Below, in pieces: positions 26,201 through 38,558 of a stretch of 64,000 nucleotides of DNA. Under the pieces are notes generated by a model, which made no database searches, was not told the origin of the DNA, and was given only the letters and a program-made list of their open reading frames with translations. Position 1 is the first letter of the stretch. Each line of letters starts with the position of its first letter. A program made the translations under genes and the position numbers. This DNA comes from Tetrahymena thermophila SB210 (Eukaryota; Ciliophora; Oligohymenophorea; Hymenostomatida; Tetrahymenidae): NCBI RefSeq assembly GCF_000189635.1, contig NW_002476463.1, forward strand, positions 1,054,001-1,118,000, given 5' to 3'.

Positions 26201-28085
26201 CTTTTCTTAAATCCCAGGATTGCTTTTATCTTACAATCTAGATTTCATCTACTCATCCAGTTAGCTTGCTTACTCTTAAGATACCTACGAAGCATTTTTG
26301 ATTTCTACTTCCAACTACTGTTAATCAGATAGGCTATTAGGATTATTATTTATCTAATTCTTTTTTTCTTACATTTCTTCTAAATATTTGTTGTAAATTT
26401 CTTTCTTTTTTTTCTTTTCATCCTATTACTGCTTCTCTAAATCCTTAAGTGAAATCTTCTAGTTATATTTATGCTTAATAAACTACATCTTGTTCAAATC
26501 TCTCACCCTAAAAATATTATAAAGCTATTGGTTTATGTACTTATTTATTGTTGATGGTAGATTCTTTTCTATTTTTAGTAATTTAAATAAATAAATAAGT
26601 TCATTTTTTCACCACACAAAAATAAAATTACATTCTTCATCCCAATTTTTATAAAGGTTTAATAATTCAACCCAAAATACATGTTTAGCAACTACCTCTA
26701 AATCTCCTTTCTACTGAAGATAATCTGAATACCTTTTTTCAAACTCACTTTATATTTTTGAGCAATATTTTCTGACCTCATCCAATCCTATAAATAAAAA
26801 TTATTCAAGTTTGATTGAAATAAAGTTATTTAAATAAATAAATTAGCCTACCTTTTACATATTTTGTACAGAACCAATCTGCAGTTTAAATACTAAAATA
26901 TGCTTCTTCATAAAGTTAGAGTTCTTCCTAATATGTTGCTAAATTAATCATGCCTGTTATCATAGTTTTTACACATTTGCTAATTGCATCATCTGCATCT
27001 TTAGATTTATGAAATTCCCATTTTGTTTATCTTAAACGCAACTCACACTGTAAAACGAGTATTGCTTTTTCAATTTTTTCAATTGCCAAAGGAGTTCTAT
27101 AAAAAAAAATAGTTTTTATTAGTTTGAACTTATTCTTTTAGAATGATAAAAATTTACCGATCTGCTTCGAAATAAATATTAGCTAACGAAATATGAACTC
27201 GAGCTATAACATTTAAAAGCTCCTCATTATTACTCTATAAAACCTAATCACTTATCCTTTCTGCTTCTTTTAAAAACCAATAGGCTATTCTATGCTTAGA
27301 TTGTTTCTTAAGCATAAAAGCTCCCCAATTAAAAAGAGATATCACATTTATAAAAAACTAATCGAGCTCCAAATGAACTAATTAATAATAAAATTTTTTA
27401 GAATTTTAAAGAAGCCATTGATTTTTTGGCTAGAATATTGAAAAATAGTTATTATTTAAATTTAATGAAACTTTCTGCTAATATCTTAAATATTTATTTT
27501 TCTCCTCAAATTTTGTTTATTTGTTTATAATTGCTTTAATTTCATATTTATTTGTTTTTGAAGTTGACTTATTCTCATGCAAATAAAAGTTATTCCTATT
27601 TTAATTGAACTTATAATAAATTGAATAATATCATTACGATTTAACTCAATATTTTTCAGACTTAACATTTTTTCTATCTTTTGCCTGGTTATGATTTCAT
27701 GTCCTTTTCGATATTTTAGTTTTAGATCATTAAAATTTTATAGGGTGTACATAGTATTGACATCATTAACAGTTTTTGGTTTTGATCTCTCTATACCTTC
27801 TGTTAAATATTCATCTTCTGAAGTAAGAAAACTTTAATCTTAATCTAATATATTTGGAGCTGTAGACTAAGAATTTTTGTCATTTTAATTGTATAAAGGT
27901 AAAATTCTAGTAATATAAATATTCAGAAATCTGTAAAGCTCAAAAACAGCTCTAATTCCTCTATCTAGATAGTTATTTAGCTTTTCTTCGTTTTCTTGCT
28001 CACTTTCTAATATCAATTCTTTAAGTAATCTATTAGCACAATTTAAAACCCTTCTATTAAATAATATTCTGTCCGTTATGCTCAT
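23210..28085 (-). CDS. large 12-exon TPR-like protein of unknown function
   Basis: Exons on the complement: 28085-27667, 27595-27158, 27096-26852, 26787-26632, 26568-25934, 25877-25724, 25662-25498, 25442-25221, 25071-24968, 24901-23930, 23768-23644, 23381-23210. All junctions are GT...AG and keep phase, giving 1268 residues. Introns are mostly 55-71 nt. About residues 230-420 form helical hairpins with TPR-like spacing (AYWFLKEAERI, HISLANIYFEADR, LAIEKIEKAILVLQ, EEAYFSIQTADWF). An Asp/Ser-rich acidic region with Gln repeats follows (SSDDFFGDIFEGFMSDDDDD near residue 620), then basic Lys-rich segments, a long polar region, and a basic amphipathic C-terminus (SFTEVVRLARLKKKMEIMQ). No catalytic motif, signal peptide or membrane segment is seen. 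A TPR scaffold is the likely role; partners are unknown. Minor errors in individual splice sites are possible. Confidence 0.8.
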
Positions 28086-28246
28086 GTCTTATTTTCTTTT
28101 CTCATAATAATTATTTAACACTTCCCATGTTTTTCTATTTTATCTCTATTTTAAAAATTATTTATGATGCCATAGTTATTAATTTTTAATAGCACAATCG
28201 CTTATATTAAAAATAAGTAAAATGCTTTTCATATTGTGAAATAATT

Positions 28247-28664
28247 TCATTGATATTTTACTTCTACCAACCATTAGTTTGTTTATTTATGTAATTTTAA
28301 ATAAGGCCAATTTGATATAACATTTGTTTTCAGTTCATCTTTTGACATCCCTTATGGCTAAATTCTTTTAGATACATAATAATATTAAATTTCTTCAATC
28401 ATAATTTCTAATTTTATTGCTAAATATTCAAAGAAAGAAAGTTTATGTTTTAATCATAATGATACATTACTTGTTTTAAGGACTATTTAATGATTGAATC
28501 TGTCCTAATAGAAAAACTGGATTTTGAGAACTTGTTTTGTCAGCAGTTTCTTAATTATCTCCTAATATTGGATTGGAAATCTACTGAGAAAGAAAATTTT
28601 ACTTATCATCTTTAAAGATAGAAAGTTATTTGCTTTTGTTTTTAGAATTTCCAAATATTGACAT
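28247..28664 (-). CDS. small unknown protein, two exons
   Basis: Exons 28664-28466 and 28419-28247 on the complement are joined by a 46-nt intron (GTATCA...TTTAG), encoding 123 residues. The N-terminal half is polar and Gln/Asn-rich. The C-terminal half looks folded: KLEIMIEEIQYYYVSKRIQP, then DELKTNVISNWPYLKLHKQT and NQWLVEVKYQ at the end. Two other frames of the second exon hit TGA quickly, which supports the chosen splice. The gene ends 161 bp before the start of the TPR-like gene on the same strand. I do not recognise the family. Confidence 0.6.
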
Positions 28665-29517
28665 TTTTGGATCTGTTTACAAAGAAATATATCGAAATTT
28701 GATAAAAAATATTCTTAGTTGAATAATTTCTAATAGTTAAATATAATCCAATCATATGTGCGAAATTGAAAATATGCTTTATCTAAATAATTACTAATTA
28801 GCTCTGTTATTAGTATGATAAAGCTAACTTATTTTTTATAAAGCTTGATTCAACTATAAATATTAACTAAAATAACTAAAAAATAATTTTAGTAATAATA
28901 TCTAATATATTTTTAAATTTCTCTCTTTTTCCTTAATTATTCGAAGCCAAATTAGGATCAAAAATTGACTGATTATTTAATTAAAATATGCTATTCTTAA
29001 AACTAAACCTAAGTTTGATATTCCAAAAATTAAAATAATATTATTTATAAATCAAAATAAAGTCTTTTGAAATAATATTTTTTTTTAATTTAGTTTCATA
29101 TTTTGACTATCAAATAGAATAGCTCTAAAGAATAATTATACAATATTTATTTAAACCTCCTGCAATATAATTTAATAAAAAATGAATAACTAATAATTTA
29201 GGATACTTTTAATAATGAATTCATATTCTATTTTATAAATTATCTTGTTTTACTTAATAACTTTAAAATAAAAATCTCAGATGATGATTGATTATTATTT
29301 ATTTATTTTGAATAACAAATAGAAAAAGTATTTAAATGTTAGTTAGAATTATTGATATAAGTTTTATTTCTTTAAAGTGATAAAAAATTAGAATTTTAAA
29401 TGTTATGTATATATGTATGATATGGATTTATAAAGTTTTAGGATATTTAAATTTAATATTTTTATTTATAATAGCAGTAATTTTTTTAGTTTGCAACAGA
29501 CGCTATTTGTTTGTTAT
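28665..29517. other. intergenic, AT-rich
   Basis: The spacer lies between the small two-exon gene and the first cathepsin B gene. I see short AT-rich tracts with no ORF or repeat worth naming. Confidence 0.55.
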
Positions 29518-30558
29518 TCAGTAAGCTGGTAGGGCAGTAACGCATTCAGATTCGATACCACATTCATTTTAACCTCTCAAAATTTTGAAAGTTCCCTTAT
29601 CTCCCCAACTTTCATTCCATGAATTAACGATAATCCAGTAGGGTGTACCATTTTCAACTCCCCAACCTACCATTTTTACAGCGTGTCCACCTAGTTCGGA
29701 ACCAGTGACATGTTGATAAACTCCACTCTTGTAGGTTAAGAAATCTTCATATACAGTGAAAGCAACTTCAATAGGTCCATTAGTTTAAATTTCAGTCATA
29801 ATAGCCTATTCGTTTTAATCTATACTATAAGCCTTTGAACCTTTGTGAAGATCTTTAGGGTAAGGAATGGTGTAAGTGGAATTAGAATCACAAGATTTAA
29901 CGCAAGGAGGAGTAGGTAATTCTCCAGTGCAAGGAGGATATACATCAGAAGTCACATGGTGTGCACAAGGAGCAAGAGAATAAGCTTAGCACCAGGAGTT
30001 ATTTCCATATAAGTCACCAGTTACTAGACCATTGTTAACATAATAGTCCATAGCAGCCTCAGGCCAACCACCATCGCAGCCAAAACCACATTCATCACAG
30101 CAAGTAACTAGGTTTTAAGTTGACAGTCTGATATCTTAGCCAAGGTGAATGCAGTGTCTATCACTTAAGGACTCAGCTGCTCCAAAAGCCCAGCAAGATC
30201 CACAATTAGATTAATCTCTAACTTCCCATAAAGATGAGCACTTGTCACCCCATTAAACACGGGAGTCGAATTCACTGGGTAAATTATTAGCTTACCTATT
30301 AACCTTTTCTAATTTAACACCAGATTTTTAATTCAACAAGGTTCCCATATGAGCCTTAACTCCAGCAATATCAGAATTAATCCACTTAATGTTCTCGCCA
30401 GCTTTCCATGTTGTGTTAGAATTATTAACTTTTTCAGCTATTTATTTTAATCTATCATGGTATTTTTGATGCTTAAATCTAAAGATTTCATATGTAGCGA
30501 ATCCAGTTAAAGCAATTAACAGAAAACTTGCACTTAATATTAAAGCAGTGTGTTTCAT
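29518..30558 (-). CDS. cathepsin B-like cysteine protease, copy 1
   Basis: A single exon encodes 346 residues of the papain (C1A) family. An N-terminal hydrophobic signal (about residues 3-22) is followed by a propeptide with the short cathepsin B-type pattern (TWKAGEN near 58) and then the mature enzyme beginning [11 protein letters not shown]. The catalytic Cys122 lies in NCGSCWAFG, His292 in ELGGHAVKM and Asn312 in [10 protein letters not shown]. The occluding-loop signature is present (APCAHHV ... [13 protein letters not shown]) with the paired His that gives cathepsin B its dipeptidyl carboxypeptidase activity. It probably works in phagolysosomes or is secreted. It is the same length as copy 2, which starts 9041 bp away, but its synonymous codons are more A/T-rich, suggesting lower expression. 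No defect is visible. Confidence 0.95.
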
Positions 30559-31928
30559 CTTTTTGAACTATTTAAATAATTTCTTTTATAATTAATTATT
30601 ATTATAATTATTGATTCACCAATCTTATTTTTTTAGAATTTATACACAAAAGTACTGAAAGAAAGAAAAGCAAATTTAAAAATTGCAAAGTTGTAAAACT
30701 TGAAGATATATTTTAATTTTAATAATTATCCATATAAATTAAATTATAACCATTAAGAAAAGTTTTATTGCTACTAATTATTTAAAATAGATTTAATTTT
30801 GAAGAATTATTTTTTTTAGACATGAGTAAAAAAGAAGATCCACAAATATTGAATAAATAAAGAGAAAACTGATAAAGTTAAAAAAATGATTGATGAAGGG
30901 ATCAGAATTAAATAAAATCAAGATAAAAAAAATATTCTAATTACGATTATTTAGAAAATAAGTATTTGTTTTTATAGAAATACATTTAATTAATAAATAA
31001 AGAGATCCATAAAAAGTTAGGTAGGTTGATTTAATGCAATTTCTTATTTTTTATTGTTCATATTTTTGTATAACATTAAATAAAAAATATATTTAGAGTA
31101 GTAATTCAAATATATGTGTAAATGCTTATTTTATAAATTGAATATAAACTAAATTTTTTTTTATCTACCTTTTAATACATTTTTAATAAATTAGATCATA
31201 TTAGATTTAATATTCTAATTTATTATATAATTTAAAATAACGAAAAATATTTTTTTAATATTTAAATCAGGAAGAATTCTATTTTTAATTACTTAAATCT
31301 AAAATTTTACATTTTTATTTTGAAATTATAAATAATTAAAAAGAATAATTATTTCTATCTATAATTAGTTAATCAAAAAAGTATCTCTAAATATAAAAAT
31401 TGCATAAAAATAAACTTGAGAAAACCAATTAAATTCATAAATCTATTCAAGTATAATATTTTATGGTTACTATAATTTCATGTATTAAATATTACAGATT
31501 CAATTAAAACTTGTAAATAAATTATATTTTGAAGTAATTGCATTAATTTTAAATTAATTAAAAAATATATCAAAGTTGAGTGACTATTCTCATTTTTCTT
31601 TAAGTAACTTATTATTTTCAAGTTCAATGCATATTTAAAAATCTTTTATAAATATTTAAGGATTAAATCAATAAGCTTTTAAATATTAAAACATTTTTGA
31701 ATAAAAAAATAATTAAATTCTATTTTAATAATTTATAATTTGAAGTTTGTTCTATCTTAAATATCTTGGATTAATGAATGAATAAAGTTATTCAATTAAA
31801 TGAAAAAATAAATAAATATTAATTTTTATTTTAAAATATCACATACATTTACATAAAATTAATTGATTTAAATTTTTAACTAAAAAAATAAATTATTATA
31901 TAAATAAATAAATAATTTTAAAATTAGA
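30559..31928. other. intergenic, partly duplicated
   Basis: This lies between cathepsin B copy 1 and the truncated cysteine-rich gene. A short plus-strand frame (MSKKEDPQ..., near 30825) stops after 16 codons and is not credible. From about 31405 onward the sequence is homologous to 34965-35450, the 3' flank of the second cysteine-rich gene. Confidence 0.6.
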
Positions 31929-33224
31929 TCATTTAGAGCTACTTTACATTCGGTAATATCCCTTCTAGCAAGTACAACCATTTTTCCTTTAAAGTAAAAA
32001 GTGTTCAGTTAAAATAAATAAAATAAGTAATATTTACTGGTCATTTATAATTAAGAATTTAGAGTTATCACAGCTGGAACAATTTTATCTTTAACAATTT
32101 AAAAATTTAAACAAAATATTTTGATTATTCTAGATAAAAAATTACTTGAAGTCTAAATAAAACCCATTATTTTAATCACACTAAATGCAAGTCTTATCAT
32201 CTTTACAAACTAAACAATTAGGAATGCATTTTAAACAAACTGAATTCCTTAATTAATTAATAAATATGTTTTACTGAAAAGCTTTTAAAAATATTTTAAA
32301 TAAAATATTTGAATTTAATTAATTATTTCCATTTACTCATCAAAATATCCTAAGCCACAAAATTTCTAACAAGAATCGGTAAACCTTTTTTAGCAAAAAT
32401 ATATTTTAGTGAATGCATAAATTTTTAAGCAATTAAAAATTTATTTTTTTTTTTACTCGTTAAATTTCTTATTAGATTCACACTTTATACATTTTTAACT
32501 TTTAATTAATATTGTTAAAAAGAGATTAACTTATTCAAATAAATAACTTCAATATATTACGTAGATTTTTAATAATAATAATCGTCGCAATAGCAAATAT
32601 TTTTGGGATTGGGTATATCACATATTGTTTGATAAGGAGAGCAAAGATCGTTATCATTTTGTCTTCTATTAAAAAATATTATTATTATTGTATAAATTAG
32701 TTTTCAAAATAAGTTTTGTGAAAATTTTACTATTAGTTCAGATATTAACCTATTGGACAAATGATTGTTTCAAAAGAATGCATAAAGCCAGTATTATCAA
32801 ATAGTCCTAAAATTATGAATACTTAACCCTTTATTATATTTTATTAATAAACAATTATTTGCTATTAAAAATTTACAATTAAAGGGTATAATTTAATTCC
32901 ATTAGTAGTTAAAGAAGGAAGTAGAGCCATATTTTTACTATAAGCAGATTTAATCTCAATAAAAGTGATAGATTAATCACCTTATATCTGTAAGACTTAA
33001 TTTTGGTTAATTAAAAGATCTTAATGGTATATTAAAATACTTCTTTAGAAATAAGCTTAAATCGTTTACCCTTTAAACGTTTTTAGATTAATAATTTAAA
33101 TTTAAAAAGTTGATGTATCTTTTTATTGCAAACATCCTAAAAACTTAATCTAATTTTAGTTATAAAAAGAAAATATTGATGAGAAAAATATTATTTTATA
33201 TTAATGATTGTTAATCTAGTATAT
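31929..33224 (-). CDS. cysteine-rich protein, copy lacking the 5' exons
   Basis: Eight exons on the complement (33224-32877, 32828-32731, 32665-32561, 32498-32457, 32384-32337, 32247-32146, 32088-32038, 31986-31929) correspond one to one with exons 6-13 of the downstream full-length paralogue. Six of the eight have identical lengths, and all splice sites and frames are intact. The protein has closely spaced CxxC repeats resembling growth-factor-receptor/furin-like modules (KCIKCES, CLKCIPNCLVC, CIQCDQNNGFY, NCSSCDNS, GCTCQKGYY). No equivalent of exons 1-5 (signal peptide and extracellular N-terminal domain) is found upstream, and the ATG at 33275-33277 is out of frame. It is either a 5'-truncated pseudogene that has not yet decayed or a gene using different 5' exons. 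Intact frames argue that the duplication is recent or the coding still matters. Confidence 0.6.
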
Positions 33225-35452
33225 CTAAAAATAATAATATAAAATAGATAAAAAAGGTAATATAGCTGTTCCTGCATTTGAAATATTACTAATGAATATT
33301 TTTTTTTTCTAAATCTTAATTATTTTCTTTAAATTTGATTTCTTATATTTTACAAAAATTAATCAAAATACAGAAACCTTTTTTCAAATTTTGAGCGTAA
33401 AAAAATTTTTTTACAGTAATTTAATTTTTATTTTTTTGTTAATTTAAATCAATTTTTCATTTTAAAGTTTTGTTTTTATTTTGAGTTAATTTATTAATTT
33501 TTTCTTCATTTTTCCTTCTAAATAACTATTAATTTTTCATTTTTTCTCAAATATTTAAAAAGTAATAATTAAATTGGTGATGGAGGAGCCTCAGGCTTAG
33601 GCTCTGCTTTAGCAAATTGCATTAATCTCTTAAAATTGAAACTTTATCTTAGGTAAGAATAGTTTACTTGTTTTGGATTGTGATATTTTTAATTATAAAA
33701 ATTAATTTAAACAACATAACTCATTAAATTTGTTTATTAGTTTTTAATTGATTTATTTTTTTTCTTTTTTTTACTGTACTTGTGTTTTTTTTTTTTTCTC
33801 TTAATTTAACTCATTTTTTATCTTAAACTTTTGCTTTTATTATTAATTTCATATTATTTTATATTTTTTATTCATTTTTTCCTTCTAAATAACTAATTAA
33901 AAATATATTTTTTCTTCAATATTTGAAAAGGAATAATTTTTTAGAAGAATAAGGTGCATTGGGCTTATGTTCTGCTTTAGCAAATTGCAGTAATCTCTCG
34001 AATTTGACACTTGAACTTGAGTAAAAATAGTTTATTTGTTTTGGATTATGATATTTTTTAACATAAAAATAAATTTAAAACAATAAAACTCTTTTAATTA
34101 ATTTGCTAACTTTTTATTTGATTTATTTTTTCTTTTTCATTTTTATTCTGCTAATTTTTTTTTATTATAAATTTTTAAAATAATTTTTAATTTAAAAACT
34201 TTATTCTATTTAATATTTTTTGTAGTTTATTTTAATTTATTAAAAAGTTAAAGCTATTAGTTTAATTCATAATAATAATAGAAAATATAAAACAAATGTC
34301 TTAAATTAAAAAGATTAGTTGTCATTAAAATAAGTCTCAGATTGAATATTGATTTACCATGAATAATAGGAATAATATGCTTTATTATATAATATTTTGT
34401 AATAAGATAATTTAACCTATAATATAGATAGATTTATTAATATATATATATTTTTATGAATATCAAATTTTGGTAAGTTAATAAATATTTTATAAAATAA
34501 GTGAAAATTTATAAATTAAATTTGCTTAAATAAATTAATTAATTTCACTTAAACTAACCAACCCTCAGTTTTCACAAAAAACAATCAAAACTTTTAATCT
34601 TAAATATTATCCATTATGTTAAGAAATTTGATTGTCAACAAATTGCAACTCCTAATTTTTTATTTATTTTTATTTATAGTGATTAATTCAAAACTAGGGA
34701 GAAATCAAATAGTGCTTTTTATATTGATCTAGATTATTTTTAACTCTACCAATGAGAAACTATCTATTTTTACTCGAATTTTAAAATATGGGTAAGTTTG
34801 ATATAGCTATTTTTGTAGTTTATTTATCTATTACTTTATAATAATTTAGTATTAAATAATTACAATTATGAAAATTTAAATAATTATTATATGTACCGTA
34901 CTTTCTGTTTGATAAGAATCACTTTAATTTAAGAATTTTTTTTAATAAGGAGGTAAATAAAAATAAACTTGAGAATATTAATTAAATTCATAAAACGATT
35001 CAAGTATAATAATTTATGATAACTTTTTTTAAAGAAAAAAATATAACAGATTCAATAAAAATTCCTAAATAAAAGATAATTTGAAAAAATTGCATTAATT
35101 TTAAAATAATTAAAAAATGTATCAAAGTATAGTTGATTATTCTTATTTTTTTTTAAATAAATTAATAATTCAAGTTCAATACATATTTAAAAATCTTTTA
35201 TTTCTATTGAGAACGATTAAAGCAATAAGCTTTAAAATATCAAAATATTTTTGAATAAAAAAATAATTAAATACTATTTTAATAATCTAGAATTCAAAAT
35301 TCGTTCTATCTTTGTTAATTATTCAATCAAATAAAAAATAAATAAATAAATATTAATTTTTTATTTTAATATTTTATATTTGTATTAATTTGATTGAAAA
35401 TTTTTAATTAAAAAACAATTTATAAATATAAATTTGTAATTTAATAATTATA
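33225..35452. other. spacer between the two cysteine-rich genes
   Basis: AT-rich DNA containing the 368-bp tandem repeat pair (about 33430-34140) and, from about 34965, the duplicated 3' flank of the cysteine-rich gene. No complete gene was identified between them. Confidence 0.6.
33430..34140 (-). repeat. tandem 368-bp repeat pair with exon-like segment
   Basis: Two copies, offset by 368 bp, share T-rich flanks and a more GC-rich core (TCTGCTTTAGCAAATTGCA at 33603 and 33971). On the minus strand the core reads RLMQFAKAEPKPEAP in one copy and RLLQFAKAEHKPNAP in the other, each followed further on by TGA. Several of the differences in the core are third-position changes. They look like duplicated terminal exons of an unknown protein or relics of one; no upstream exons could be joined. 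Confidence 0.6.
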
Positions 35453-37904
35453 TCACTTTTGGTTTCTTTACATTCGGTAATAGCCCTATTTGCAAGTACA
35501 ACCATCTTTCCTATAAATAATAAAAATTTTAAATTTTTAGTTAAAATAAATAAAATAAGTAATATTTACTTATCATTTATAATTTGGAATTTAGAACTAT
35601 CACAACTGTAACAATTTTAGCTAGAAAGATTTTAAAATTTAAACAAAATGTTTTGATTATTTTAAATAAAAATTACTTAAAGTCTAAATAAAACCCATTA
35701 TTTTAATCACACTAAATGCAAGCCTTATCATCCTTACAAACTAAACAATTTGGAATGCATTTAAAACAATCTGAATATCTAAATAAATATTTTTTTAATT
35801 TTTTATTTTAAATTATTTAATTAATTTGATTTACTTATAAAAGTATCCTTCTGGACAAATATTCTAACAAGAATCCTTAGACCTTATGTAGAAAAAATAT
35901 AAATAAATGAATGAATAAATTTTTAAATAGTTAAATAATTATTTACTCATCAAATTTCATTTGAGAGTCACACTGGATACATTTTTAACTTTTAATTAAT
36001 ATTTTTAAAATAATTCAGATTATCTTATTAAAATTTTAAAAAAGTTCTATATAATACGTAGATTTTTAATAATAAAAATTCTCGCAATTGCAAATGTTTT
36101 TAGGATTAGGCAATTCGCATGTTGTAGGCGTAGGAGAACAAATATCGTCATCACTTTGTCTTCTATTAAAAAATTTTATTTTTATAATTTGTATAAATTA
36201 GATTTGTGAAAATTTTACTATTAGTTCAGATATTAACCATTTTCACAAATGAGTGTTTCAAATGAATTAATTGTAATTTTATCATCTCCTTTGGAAATGA
36301 ATACTTAACTCTAAATTATATTTTCTTAATAAACAATTATTTATTGATTGGTAAAAATTTACATATAAAGGTAATTATTAAATTGGAGAAAAAGGCCGCA
36401 CATTTTTATTTAAATCGGATTTAAGTTGTTTTAAAATAATATTTTAATCATATTATATCTGATATAGTTTATCATCGCAAATTAAAAGATCTTAATGCGA
36501 TATTAATATAAATTAACTTTCAAAAATTGATTTTTATATTTCAGTCTCATATTCACTCAATACCTTTAGACCATTAGTTAATTAATTATTCAAAGTAGAA
36601 TCATTTATTTTAGTCTCATCATCTTTAAATGCTTTTAGATCATTAGTTTAAGAAGTACTTGAACCATAATCTTTATACTTACTATACCCAAAGAACTTAA
36701 TCTAATTTTAATTACCAAAAGAAAATTATGTTGAGACAAATATATATTATTTTATTAAAATAGTGTTAATTTAGTACATCTAAAAATAATATCAACACAA
36801 AATTTATAAAAAAGCTAAAAATTAATTTATTAAAAGTTAGAAAGTGAAATAAATTCTTGTTTTATTTATATAAATGGATAAATATCAGTAATTACCTTAT
36901 TTTAAGTTTAAATCTGAATAAATTTTTAACAATCTTGACACTATAATTGGGACTTAGCTTCTATTGTAATAGATTCTTTATCAAAATTAAAAATTATTAA
37001 TTCTTTATCTTTGGTTAAAACTACATTTTTTTCATACTAAAGATAATAAATCAATTTTAGGTTAATTTATTTTAAATAACTTACATCAACAACTTCAGAT
37101 ACAGATAACTTGATTTATATTTAATAAAGTTTGGCTTTCCAAAAAATATAATTAATATTATTCTCTGTAAATTAAAAACAATAAGATGTTTTTTCGAAGT
37201 TCTCAATAGTTCTTATCAATCTATCTAGAGGAGAAAAATGTTAAGTTATTTAGTTAATTTTTGTATTCGTGTATTTCACATAACTTTAATCCTGATTATA
37301 AAAATTTTTTATATTTTATCATATTTTACCAAAAAATAAAAGTTCATTACTATTTTAAAGTATCCTGTCATTTATTCACCATATCTCATAATTAAATCTT
37401 CACAATCAAATTCTTAACCATTTTATACTTATAATAACTCATCATAATTTATTTTTTGATATTCTCCTTTATTGTATTAAAATACATAGAGATATCTTAC
37501 TTTAGTGTTATCTTCCTATTATATTTTCAAAAAAATATCTTAAATTTATCAATTAAATCAAATAATTAAATGAATAAATAAATAAATAATGAAAATGATT
37601 TACCTCAATCATATATTCATCTTTTTCATCCTGTTTGCCAACAAAATTTTTAAGTTGTATTGAAAAGGTAATTTATGCTTGTTAATTGAATCTGCTATAA
37701 ATCCATACTTTAGTTTTAGAATCTTGATAAATAATACTTTAATCCTCCTATTATATGATTTAGTAGTAGAGTTATTCAATATTTAAAAACTTAGAAATTT
37801 AAAGTTACGCTAATTTTAAACCAATATTTTTCTATTTCAATAGATAAAGTGTGGCAGCACAGTATTATTTTAAAAATTAAAACTAATTAGTTTTTTATTT
37901 TCAT
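35453..37904 (-). CDS. secreted cysteine-rich protein, 13 exons
   Basis: Exons on the complement: 37904-37809, 37747-37604, 37515-37330, 37291-37085, 37036-36896, 36779-36363, 36310-36219, 36162-36058, 35988-35947, 35882-35835, 35778-35677, 35620-35570, 35510-35453. Phase is kept throughout, giving 562 residues. A signal peptide is visible (MKIKNQLVLIFKIILCCHTL). Residues about 33-420 form a polar, beta-rich extracellular region (KVWIYSRFNQQAQITFSI, SFETLICENG). The last 135 residues are CxxC-rich modules like growth-factor-receptor or furin repeats (KCIQCDS, CFKCIPNCLVC, CIQCDQNNGFY, NCYSCDSS, GCTCKQGYY). No C-terminal membrane anchor is seen, so secretion is likely. The small late exons (42-105 nt) each encode about one Cys module. 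Introns are 38-116 nt. Function is unknown; such modules usually mediate binding. Confidence 0.78.
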
Positions 37905-38558
37905 TCTAGAATTCAATCTTTTATTTTTTATTTTAAATACCTTTTTTATTCAGTTCTTTATTTCTAAATTTTGTTCTATCTATAAGTAGATAATTGCTAA
38001 TTTCGCATCAATTATTTAAATTGGTATAAATTAAAAGTAATCAAACAAAAATTTAGCATTTATTTAATCATAGTAATTTTATTTTAGAAGAAATATATTT
38101 TTGTATTTAATACAGTAGTTTACATCCATTTTACATAGTTAAAAAAAATACTTTGAGTAAAGGTGTATACTAAAATTTATATGAAAAAAATAAAAATATT
38201 TGAGGTATATATAGTGAGAGAATTAATTAATATTTGGTATTAGGTGTTCAATAAACGCATGTTTACCATAAAAGGATATATTAAAGGAATTTATTCTCAA
38301 CTTAAAATTATTTTAATTAATATGGGTCATAATTTTATTTCATAAGTAGTTTATTAATTTTACAGTAAATAATTAATCTAATAAGTTGATAAATAAATAT
38401 ATATAGATAGATAGTTTTATCATTAAAATCTTTGAAATTAATTACAGTATAAAAATATCATATAAATCTATCATAAATATTTATAAAATTTCATTAATAT
38501 ATCAAGAAAGATATCCTTGTTAATTAATTTTATGCTAGAGTATATTATTTATTTTTAA
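37905..38558. other. intergenic, AT-rich
   Basis: The short spacer upstream of the cysteine-rich gene and downstream of cathepsin B copy 2. It contains AT-rich runs including ATATATAGATAGATAG near 38398. No gene seen. Confidence 0.55.

Larger units (their letters stand above)
31405..36780. repeat. tandem segmental duplication of the cysteine-rich gene
   Basis: The segment from about 31405 to 33224 matches about 34965 to 36779. It includes non-coding 3' flank (shared AATTAAATTCATAAA and ATTCAAGTATAATA blocks) and eight exons with their introns. Stop codons are 3524 bp apart and the 5'-most shared exons 3555 bp apart. Similarity ends upstream of 33224, so the left copy lost, or never received, the first five exons. 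The stretch 33225-34964 is unduplicated spacer plus a separate 368-bp repeat pair. Confidence 0.8.

Noticed and set aside
33275..33277. ATG as start for the truncated cysteine-rich gene
   Set aside because: It is out of frame with the exon carrying the conserved sequence, and the resulting frame is not shared with the paralogue.
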